From contig JAYVKZ010000137.1 in the NCBI GenBank assembly GCA_043767985.1, positions 1-13,254 of the forward strand: DNA of 13,254 nucleotides. The letters are read 5' to 3'. The notes beneath the pieces were generated by a model. It saw nothing but the letters and a program-made list of their open reading frames with translations. It was not told where the DNA came from and made no database searches. The position numbers and the translations under genes were made by a program. The stretch comes from JAPOKJ01 sp043767985 (GTDB lineage Bacteria > Pseudomonadota > Gammaproteobacteria > Burkholderiales > Burkholderiaceae_E). Positions 8,091 through 13,254 of this stretch are shown piece after piece. Every line of letters starts with the position of its first letter. The first letter of the stretch is position 1.

Positions 8091-9240
8091 TGAAGGCTAC
8101 TGAGAACACCGCATCAACGACAATGACCCAAAAGATGGACTGCACGACGCTTCGCGTAGTTTGGCGACCCACACTGTCGGCGCCTCCCTTCGTGCGAAAC
8201 CCTTGAAAACAACTCACAAGGGTAATGACGATTGCGAAAACCGGTGCCTTGCCAAGCCCAGTGAAAAGCGCGGAAACACTCACGGCTTTCACAAGGCGAT
8301 CTGAGAACTCGAAAAAACCAATGCCAAGCTGCTGACTGGCCATAAGCATGCCACCCAAGACACCCAAGATGTCGGAGAAAATGGTCAATAAAGGCATGGT
8401 CAAGACCAAGGCCAAAATTTTAGGAATCACCAGAAGTTCAAACGACGAAATGCCGAGCGTATTCAGGGCGTCCAACTCCTCCGTGACCGCCATGGTTCCG
8501 ATCTGAGCCGTATAGGCGGAGCCAGACCGCCCCGCCACAATAATGGCAACGATCAAAGGCGAAAACTCTCTCACCATTGACAGACCCACAATATCTGCGA
8601 CAAAGATACTGGCGCCATAGTTGCGAAGCTGGTCAGCACTTTGATAGGCGACGACCACACCAAGCAGTAAAGATAAAAGGCCAACAATTGGCAATGCATC
8701 CAGACCCGAGGTGCGGATATTAAACAATACTGGACGCAAGCGAAAGCGCGCCGGATGTCGCAAGGACGCCCCCATGGTCAGCGCAGTCTCCCCGCAAAAG
8801 CTAAGCATCGCCAATCCGTTGTTCAGTGTGGAGGAAACATGAGCTCCTAGCGTTGCAACACCTGTTTGCAGCTTCAGCGCTAAACCAGCAGCACTTGGGA
8901 ACGATTTCTTAGCGATCAGGAGTTCGTGCCCCTCAATGTTTTGAGTCACAGCACTCATGAGTTTGGTGAATCGTTCGGGCAAATTCGTGAGGGTTGCTTT
9001 TCTACCCTCTTGCTCTAGACGAGTGACAAGCTCCAGAATGACCCAAGCGCCTGCGCTATCAAGCGCCAATACCTTCGAAGCATCGATGTTGATGGACGCT
9101 TCAGGCCGCTTCTCAAGCTTCAAAGACTTCATCGACTCGATGACAGGTTCCAGTGAGATCGCCGTCCACTGACCCGACATCTCAAAGCTTGTCTGACCGT
9201 CGCGCAGGACTTCACTGAATTGGGGTTGAACGGCACTCAT
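8074..9240 (-). CDS. STAS-domain MlaE-family lipid ABC transporter permease (MlaB-MlaE fusion type)
   Basis: A 388-residue protein with two parts. Residues about 10-115 form a STAS domain, with the LDSAG segment (Ser62) at the place where STAS proteins carry the conserved Ser/Thr and MlaB has its key Thr. Residues about 150-388 are an MlaE permease with about five membrane helices and family motifs REFSPLIVAIIVAGRSGSA (224-242), EELDALNTLG (254-263) and GFRTKGGADSVGRQTTRSVV (347-366). In E. coli, MlaB and MlaE are separate chains; here both roles are in one polypeptide, a known arrangement in other proteobacteria. It is the first gene of the minus-strand operon. The ATG at 9240 is preceded by GAGGT at 5-base spacing, so the start is firm. 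A candidate promoter lies at 9282-9310. Confidence 0.93.
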   Translation of the reverse strand: MSAVQPQFSEVLRDGQTSFEMSGQWTAISLEPVIESMKSLKLEKRPEASINIDASKVLALDSAGAWVILELVTRLEQEGRKATLTNLPERFTKLMSAVTQNIEGHELLIAKKSFPSAAGLALKLQTGVATLGAHVSSTLNNGLAMLSFCGETALTMGASLRHPARFRLRPVLFNIRTSGLDALPIVGLLSLLLGVVVAYQSADQLRNYGASIFVADIVGLSMVREFSPLIVAIIVAGRSGSAYTAQIGTMAVTEELDALNTLGISSFELLVIPKILALVLTMPLLTIFSDILGVLGGMLMASQQLGIGFFEFSDRLVKAVSVSALFTGLGKAPVFAIVITLVSCFQGFRTKGGADSVGRQTTRSVVQSIFWVIVVDAVFSVAFNALDL

Positions 9241-9276
9241 AATTACCTCAGACTGTACGACCTTTTCGCCGCAATT

Positions 9277-9292
9277 TCTGTTCTATAACAGA
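9277..9292. repeat. 16-bp inverted repeat in the divergent intergenic region
   Basis: TCTGTT and AACAGA flank a four-base centre (CTAT). The repeat overlaps the candidate -10 of the lipid operon, so a dimeric regulator binding here could control it, and possibly the divergent OmpA gene 150 bases away. A second, weaker inverted repeat (GTAGG, six bases, CCTAC) is at 9314-9329. Apart from these and the promoter candidate I see nothing further in the 200-base gap between 9240 and 9441. Confidence 0.35.
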
Positions 9293-9310
9293 CACTTCAC
9301 ACAAACACAA
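9282..9310 (-). promoter_or_regulatory. Candidate sigma-70-type promoter for the lipid-transport operon
   Basis: Read on the minus strand: TTGTGT (9310-9305), a 17-base spacer, then TATAGA (9287-9282) preceded by TG in extended -10 position. The -35 matches consensus at only three of six bases and the -10 at four, so the TG extension carries much of the argument. Transcription would begin about 35 bases before the permease start at 9240, a sensible leader length. Confidence 0.35.
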
Positions 9311-9440
9311 CGGGTAGGACAAAGCCTACGTCGCAATGGGATGTTCGCCGATACTCGCAAGCGCGCGCATCGCTCACGCTAAGGATCCAAGGTCACGGGG
9401 TGGACTGTCCTGCTTCGAGCCTTTCTATGAAAAGAACTTT

Positions 9441-10589
9441 ATGAAAATCCTAAAACCCTGCAGCGTCATTGCTGCAATGATTGGCGTGACGCTTCCCGTG
9501 ATCGCCTCTGCGCAAAGCAGTATGTACGGAAATGCAAGCGATGGTTCGGCGCGAGCGCCATGGTACATCGTACCGAGTGCCAGTATCTTAGATCCAGAAA
9601 ACAGATTCGGTGTAGATCGTCGCGGCGAAGGCTTCGGACTGAGGGTGGGCAAAGTGCTCTCGCCCTCTTGGGATATTCAATTTGGACCTTCCTATGCGAG
9701 TTCCAGCAAAGGCGGCACCGAGCTTCAAAGAACAACACTAGATGTTGCCGGTCTCTACATGTTTTCTCGCGAACGATTTCGCCCGTATGCTCTGTTTGGC
9801 ATCGGCGCGGAATATGACAAAGTGAAATCGGCTGGTCCCAATGTCTCAGGAACCTCCCCTTTTGTTACGGCCGGGCTGGGCTTTCAGTATTCCTTCAATC
9901 AAAACTGGGGTGTTCAGGCCGATGTTAGGCGCTCTCATTCCTATCTTGGAAATAATAATTTCGGATTCACTCGGGCGAATAGCAATCTGTTTACGCTTGG
10001 CCTGATCTACACCTTCCCAGGATCTCCAAGGGCCACGCAGGTTGTGGAAAGAGAAGCCCCCACCCCGCCACCTTACACCTCGCCGCCGCCAGTGGAGCCA
10101 CCACAGGCCGTCGCTGTGGCACCCGTTCCCGCTCCCCCACCGGCACCCGCGCCTGTTGCTCCAACGCCACCGCCACCACCCCCTGCTCCTGCCCCTGCCC
10201 CGAGATACGAAAAGGTAACAATCTCCGCCACAGAGTTGTTTGGCTTTGACAGTGCGGTGCTGCCTCCTCAGCACGCGAAACTTGACGAGGTTGTGAGCTT
10301 TCTCAATCAAAATGCGCAAGTAAATAGCGTGGTTGTCTCAGGCTATACCGACCGAATTGGTCAAGCAAGTTACAACTTGAAGCTTTCGCAACGCCGCGCT
10401 GATGCTGTGAAGCAATATCTACAAGACAAGGGGATCGCATCCACTCGCCTGACATCGATTGGTAAGGGCGAAAGCAATCCTGTCGTTGAATGCTCAGATA
10501 AAAAACTTCCCGCATTGATTCTGTGTCTCCAGCCCAATCGTCGTGTTGAGATCGAAAAGATCGAGACTGAACGACGCGTTCCCCAATAG
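9441..10589 (+). CDS. OmpA-family outer-membrane protein with peptidoglycan-binding domain
   Basis: A 382-residue precursor. Residues 1-24 are a clear signal peptide ending ASA, with cleavage before Gln25. Residues about 28-195 look like an eight-stranded beta barrel, with alternating strands such as FGLRVGKVLSPSWDIQFGPS and a final LFTLGLIYTF. Residues about 200-255 are a Pro/Ala-rich linker. The C-terminal OmpA domain (about 256-375) has FGFDSAVL, GYTDRIG at 301-307 with the Asp that contacts diaminopimelate, and SQRRADAV with the matching Arg. Two Cys residues (CSDKKLPALILC) can form the disulfide seen in OmpA. It should tether the outer membrane to the cell wall. The frame stays open upstream to an ATG at 9336, but that extension has no signal character and would bury the signal peptide, so ATG 9441 is chosen. 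Its ribosome site is weak (AAAAGAA). Confidence 0.93.
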   Translation: MKILKPCSVIAAMIGVTLPVIASAQSSMYGNASDGSARAPWYIVPSASILDPENRFGVDRRGEGFGLRVGKVLSPSWDIQFGPSYASSSKGGTELQRTTLDVAGLYMFSRERFRPYALFGIGAEYDKVKSAGPNVSGTSPFVTAGLGFQYSFNQNWGVQADVRRSHSYLGNNNFGFTRANSNLFTLGLIYTFPGSPRATQVVEREAPTPPPYTSPPPVEPPQAVAVAPVPAPPPAPAPVAPTPPPPPPAPAPAPRYEKVTISATELFGFDSAVLPPQHAKLDEVVSFLNQNAQVNSVVVSGYTDRIGQASYNLKLSQRRADAVKQYLQDKGIASTRLTSIGKGESNPVVECSDKKLPALILCLQPNRRVEIEKIETERRVPQ

Positions 10590-10603
10590 AGCCGGGCTGC
10601 ATC

Positions 10604-10627
10604 GGCCTCCCCAACGTGCGGGAGGCC
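10604..10627 (+). terminator. Hairpin after the OmpA-family gene
   Basis: GGCCTCCC and GGGAGGCC form a perfect 8-bp GC-rich stem around an eight-base loop, beginning 14 bases past the stop codon. The following bases (AAGTTGATTGTTGTTG) are T-rich but interrupted. It may terminate or attenuate transcription into the membrane-protein gene whose start lies 30 bases on. Confidence 0.6.
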
Positions 10628-10656
10628 AAGTTGATTGTTGTTGCAAAGGAATGATC

Positions 10657-11553
10657 ATGGAATTTACAAACCAGTCTCCCACCGGTGAGTCCGCCAGTGA
10701 ACACGCAAGTGCCGTGTCCTGGAGTGCCATTTTGGCGGGTGCCGCCGCGACCGCCGCACTTTCATTGATTCTTTTAATGCTCGGAATCGGACTCGGACTC
10801 TCATCAGTATCACCCTGGACATTTGTGGGTGCACAAGCGAGCACCATCGGTATCGTCACCATCGTGTGGCTCACCCTCACGCAGGCGATTGCGTCGGGGG
10901 TGGGTGGCTATCTGAGCGGGAGGTTACGAATCAGGTGGCTAGCCCTACACAATGATGAGGTTTTTTTTCGCGATACTGCGCACGGGTTTCTTACTTGGGC
11001 CATCGCATCTCTTGCTAGTGCAGCATTATTATCGAGCGCCATCGGCACCATCGTCACCGGGGGAATTCAGGCCAGTGCGCCGATACTTGCAAGACTAGGG
11101 ACCGCCGAACCCTCTCTTCGAGACAGCGGCACCAACGCGCCGGTCCTAGATGTGAGCGGCGGACCCATGGCCTACTCTATCGATTTTCTATTTCGAGGCG
11201 ACAGCAAGGTGCCGTCAGATTTAGTGGTTTCAACAAAGTCCATCGAAGTCAAGAGAATATTCGAGAACGCCATTCAGAGCGGGCCATTACCGGCCGACGA
11301 TCTACGATATATCGGGAAGCTGGTTTCACAACAAACAGGTCGTCCGCTGGATGAAGCCGAAAAGCGTGCGTTTGACACCTACCAGCAAGTTCAAAGCAAG
11401 ATGTTCTCATCGATGAATGCGATGAAAGCGGCAACCGATTCGCTCCGCAAAACATCGATCTATGCAACATTGTGGCTCTTTATCTCCCTGCTCATCGGTG
11501 CGTTTTGCGCCAGTCTCGCGGCGACCTATGGAGGCAATAGAAGAGACCGTTGA
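10657..11553 (+). CDS. Conserved four-helix inner-membrane protein of unknown function
   Basis: A 298-residue protein. Three hydrophobic segments lie in the N-terminal half: about 20-45 (SAILAGAAATAALSLILLML), 58-88 (with GVGGYLSGRL) and 108-136. A polar region of about 130 residues follows, ending in a predicted helical stretch, and then a fourth helix at about 270-292. The motifs SAVSWSAILAGA, SGVGGYLSGRLR and HNDEVFFRDTAHGF are ones I recognise from proteobacterial hypothetical membrane proteins, sometimes labelled PhnA-like without good reason; I cannot assign a function. With a short N-terminus inside, the large loop would be on one side of the membrane between helices 3 and 4. AAAGGA at 10645-10650 fits ATG 10657 at six-base spacing better than the ATG two codons earlier. 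The open frame back to 10543 overlaps the OmpA gene and is not used. Confidence 0.8.
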   Translation: MEFTNQSPTGESASEHASAVSWSAILAGAAATAALSLILLMLGIGLGLSSVSPWTFVGAQASTIGIVTIVWLTLTQAIASGVGGYLSGRLRIRWLALHNDEVFFRDTAHGFLTWAIASLASAALLSSAIGTIVTGGIQASAPILARLGTAEPSLRDSGTNAPVLDVSGGPMAYSIDFLFRGDSKVPSDLVVSTKSIEVKRIFENAIQSGPLPADDLRYIGKLVSQQTGRPLDEAEKRAFDTYQQVQSKMFSSMNAMKAATDSLRKTSIYATLWLFISLLIGAFCASLAATYGGNRRDR

Positions 11554-11661
11554 ATGCTGCTTCCACTATTTTTATCGCTCCGTGCGCCAGCGAACTGAAG
11601 CCACAACTAAAACGCATCAATATTCTTGTCACCCATCCACTACTCAATTGGAATAAACTCT

Positions 11662-12093
11662 ATGAGAACCTCAATACTAAGTTCGACCATCATTGCTCTT
11701 GCCGTGGCGAGCGTCTGCGCACCAGCCTTTTCCCAAACCTCAACCGAAAAGACCGCCGCACCAATGACACGGAGCCAGGTCAGGATGGATGCAAAGGATT
11801 TCAAAAGCTCGCATCGCTACGATGAAGTTCTAGAAGTATGGACCCTAAAGCCTGAATACGATGCCCCAAAAGGGATGAAATCCCGCGCCGAGGTCGCTGC
11901 TGAGAGGGATAAGTTTTTGAGCATGAATCGTTACGACGCTGGCACTCAAGATTGGGTCAAGCTTCCCGGTGCCCCAAGAGATATGGGCACCATGTCGCGT
12001 GAGGAAGTGAAGCGTGAACGAGATGCCTTTCTGAGCACTCATACGTTTAATAGCGAGTTGGATACTTGGTCTCCCAAGAAACCTCGAAAGTAG
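11662..12093 (+). CDS. Small secreted protein with three imperfect repeats
   Basis: A 143-residue precursor with a signal peptide ending APAFSQ near residue 25. The mature part is three tandem units of about 38 residues, starting at 35, 72 and 111. Each follows (M)xSRxEVxxERDxFLSxxxYDxxxxxW: SQVRMDAKDFKSSHRYDEVLEVW; SRAEVAAERDKFLSMNRYD then QDW; SREEVKRERDAFLSTHTFN then DTW. The units are joined by Pro/Gly-containing linkers (YDAPKG, PGAPRDMGT). The mature chain is highly charged and should be periplasmic or exported. The SR-x-EV motif recalls the betaproteobacterial DUF4148 family, but I cannot confirm membership. The frame continues upstream to 11626, but ATG 11662 opens directly on the signal peptide with GGA 10 bases upstream. 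No gene partner is evident; the 108-base gap before it shows no firm promoter. Confidence 0.78.
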   Translation: MRTSILSSTIIALAVASVCAPAFSQTSTEKTAAPMTRSQVRMDAKDFKSSHRYDEVLEVWTLKPEYDAPKGMKSRAEVAAERDKFLSMNRYDAGTQDWVKLPGAPRDMGTMSREEVKRERDAFLSTHTFNSELDTWSPKKPRK

Positions 12094-12107
12094 TCTCGAA
12101 AATAGTC
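12084..12107 (+). repeat. 12-bp tandem duplication spanning a stop codon
   Basis: TCGAAAGTAGTC is followed immediately by TCGAAAATAGTC, identical at 11 of 12 bases. The first copy contains the TAG stop (12091-12093) of the secreted-protein gene, and the second runs into the terminator hairpin. It looks like a recent small slippage duplication. Confidence 0.7.
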
Positions 12108-12129
12108 TAGGGAAGCGACGCTTCCCTAG
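12107..12129. terminator. Strong hairpin, probable terminator between convergent genes
   Basis: CTAGGGAAGCG and its exact reverse complement flank a single A, giving a stem of about 9-10 bp with a minimal loop, 13 bases past the stop at 12093. No strong T-run follows on the plus strand. On the minus strand it sits 84 bases beyond the end of the esterase gene, so it may also end that transcript. The rest of the 119-base gap holds only a weak 7-bp inverted repeat at 12138-12168. Confidence 0.6.
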
Positions 12130-12212
12130 CGATTCTCTGGAGCGCCAACTACAATGGGGGCCGCTCCAACCTTCATCAATCACGCAGCCTAGAAAATCAT
12201 TCGGTGATCGCG

Positions 12213-12959
12213 CTACGAATCAAGCGCACCCTGTTGCATGATGTGTTGGTCTAATGACTCAGCCCAAGCCAAATAGCCGGCGGCACTTGGGTGAATACCA
12301 TCGCGGGACATTCCGACGGCATTGGTAATGGGCGGATGCCAATGCATTGATCGCAAACAGTCAGTACCAGCTCGCGAGGTTCGACTTTGGCGAATGGACT
12401 CTCCCAATTTTTGATTCATATCATAGGCCCACCGCCCCATAAACCAACGTAACGGTTGCGGCAAGGCTCTACAAGCATGCATCGGCGGAACAGCGGTGTG
12501 GACCAAAAGCCTCGGCTTAAAGCGGTCCTCGATGAGACTCACTAAAGCGTCTTGCAGCTTCAACCACTTTCCTGGATCACAAAGCCTCGTTGCATCGTTG
12601 GCGCCAATCGATATGATGACGAGGTCAAAGCGCTGCGGGCGTTCGAGTTCAAGATGCCCGATCAGACCAGGAGAATCTAGTCCATTGAAAGCGAGTACAG
12701 ACCATTGCACAGTGTATTGTTGCGCAAGGAACCCGACCAGCTGACCACACAAGGCTTCCGACATCAGGTCGACCCCGACGCCTGCAGCACCGGAATCTCC
12801 AATCAATAGCACGCGTAACACAGGTCCAACTCCAAAGTCTCCTTGGCGCGGGCCGGTGGCTTCTGGCAACTGTGGCGTGACACTCCTCACCCGACGTGAC
12901 TGTAACCAAAGAATCGGCGTCAACACGGCAAGAAGAACCCGCCGTTCAATTTCACGCAT
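12213..12959 (-). CDS. SGNH/GDSL-family hydrolase (esterase or lipase-like)
   Basis: A 248-residue protein with the SGNH blocks in order: block I LLIGDSGAAGVGVD with nucleophile Ser56, an oxyanion Gly/Asn pair in FNGLDS and IGANDAT (Asn121), and block V DGIHP with Asp220 and His223. Such enzymes hydrolyse ester bonds of lipids, acylated sugars or small esters; the substrate cannot be told from sequence. Residues 8-20 (VLLAVLTPILWLQ) are hydrophobic and could be a membrane anchor or uncleaved signal. The start is ambiguous: TTG 12974, ATG 12965 and ATG 12959 are in frame. The last has GGA at six-base spacing, so it is preferred. It then overlaps the end of the reductase gene by eight bases, which indicates translational coupling. 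Confidence 0.88.
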   Translation of the reverse strand: MREIERRVLLAVLTPILWLQSRRVRSVTPQLPEATGPRQGDFGVGPVLRVLLIGDSGAAGVGVDLMSEALCGQLVGFLAQQYTVQWSVLAFNGLDSPGLIGHLELERPQRFDLVIISIGANDATRLCDPGKWLKLQDALVSLIEDRFKPRLLVHTAVPPMHACRALPQPLRWFMGRWAYDMNQKLGESIRQSRTSRAGTDCLRSMHWHPPITNAVGMSRDGIHPSAAGYLAWAESLDQHIMQQGALDS

Positions 12960-13254
12960 ACTCATTCCGGACAAAATCGCTAAACTGCGACACCCAGTGA
13001 GTCATAAACTTCAGGCTGCTTTTTCCGATCTCGCCATTTTCAGTAAAGAAACCTTCTCTGGCATGAATAAACGCTTCAGGCTGCCCCATCAATGGCACGT
13101 CTAGGTAGGCGAGAATGTTACGCAGATGTTGCTGGGCCATCGCAGTGCCGGTCGCACCCACCGATATGCCGATGACACCAGTGGGCTTTCCAGCCCAGAC
13201 GCTTGCGCCGTAAGGACGAGAACCATGGTCGATCGCATTCTTGAGGACGCCAGG
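12952..13254 (-). CDS. NAD(P)H-dependent FMN reductase, C-terminal part (5' end outside window)
   Basis: The frame is open to the window edge, and 100 residues plus the stop are visible. The ATG- or GTG-like starts near 13161 are internal. The visible part begins PGVLKNAIDHGSRPYGASVW, then GKPTGVIGISVGATGTAMAQQHLRNIL and YLDVPLMGQPEAFI. This is the characteristic second half of the flavodoxin-like FMN_red fold (ChrR/SsuE/azoreductase-type quinone and flavin reductases). Members use NAD(P)H to reduce FMN, quinones or metals, often against oxidative stress. The full protein should be about 180-190 residues, so roughly 85 are missing. Its TGA at 12952-12954 lies inside the first codons of the esterase gene, so the two are probably one transcript. 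Confidence 0.9.
   Translation of the reverse strand, partial: PGVLKNAIDHGSRPYGASVWAGKPTGVIGISVGATGTAMAQQHLRNILAYLDVPLMGQPEAFIHAREGFFTENGEIGKSSLKFMTHWVSQFSDFVRNEYA

Noticed and set aside
9336..9440. N-terminal extension of the OmpA-family gene to ATG 9336
   Set aside because: The extra 35 residues lack signal character and would place the true signal peptide internally.
9427..9444. Five-codon leader frame (MKRTL) whose TGA overlaps the OmpA start as ATGA
   Set aside because: It is too short to distinguish from chance and has no ribosome site; not treated as a leader peptide.
9846..10319. A 157-residue minus-strand open frame opposite the OmpA-family gene
   Set aside because: It is the mirror of the Pro/Ala linker: its Arg/Trp/Gly-rich sequence comes from CCN codons read backwards, and the plus-strand protein is clearly real.
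10543..10656. N-terminal extension of the membrane-protein gene to ATG 10543
   Set aside because: It overlaps the OmpA gene and the hairpin, while a good AAAGGA site precedes ATG 10657.
12138..12168. Seven-bp inverted repeat TGGAGCG/CGCTCCA near the end of the esterase gene
   Set aside because: The 17-base loop and lack of a T-run make it a weak terminator candidate; mentioned only with the neighbouring hairpin.
1..13254. Mobile element, CRISPR, tRNA/rRNA, toxin-antitoxin or defence system
   Set aside because: No transposase, integrase, repeat-spacer pattern, tRNA-like cloverleaf or defence-protein motif was seen on either strand.

Overview
The window looks like chromosomal DNA of a Gram-negative proteobacterium, most likely a betaproteobacterium (Burkholderiales-like). 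This is an inference from gene content: an OmpA-family porin with a long Pro/Ala linker and the C-terminal Cys pair typical of that group, an MCE/MlaE lipid ABC operon ending in a PqiC-type lipoprotein, a BON-domain lipoprotein and a small charged VQGEGD-type protein. Base composition is moderate and even. I see no insertion sequence, integrase, tRNA, rRNA, CRISPR array or prophage gene. It reads as an ordinary but strongly envelope-themed stretch.

Layout. (1) 1-4785 (+): the C-terminal part of a very large cyclic beta-1,2-glucan synthase, with its 5' end cut off by the window edge. (2) 4905-5219 (+): a BON-domain lipoprotein, followed by a perfect 26-nt palindrome that separates it from (3) a convergent small charged cytoplasmic protein at 5272-5511 (-). 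(4) 9240 down to 5657 (-): a tightly packed four-gene lipid-transport operon in the order STAS-MlaE permease, MlaF-like ATPase, MlaD/MCE membrane-anchored protein, PqiC-type lipoprotein. Its genes overlap or abut. (5) 9241-9440: a divergent intergenic region with a candidate promoter and inverted repeats. (6) 9441-10589 (+): an OmpA-family outer-membrane protein, then a hairpin, then a four-helix inner-membrane protein (10657-11553). (7) 11662-12093 (+): a small secreted protein built of three imperfect repeats, followed by a strong hairpin. (8) 13254 down to 12213 (-): an NAD(P)H-dependent FMN reductase (cut by the window edge) overlapping an SGNH/GDSL esterase.

How the genes fit together. 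Cyclic glucans fill and osmotically balance the periplasm. BON lipoproteins and OmpA proteins stabilise the envelope. The MCE operon should move phospholipid or other lipid between the inner and outer membranes. The last reductase/esterase pair is an overlapping two-gene unit of unknown joint purpose.

I found no convincing wholly new system. The observations most worth a second look are a likely non-canonical ATC start codon for the MCE gene, the secreted three-repeat protein, the single-chain STAS-permease organisation of the lipid transporter, and a few perfect inverted repeats in intergenic DNA. Everything was read by eye; no database search or folding program was run.
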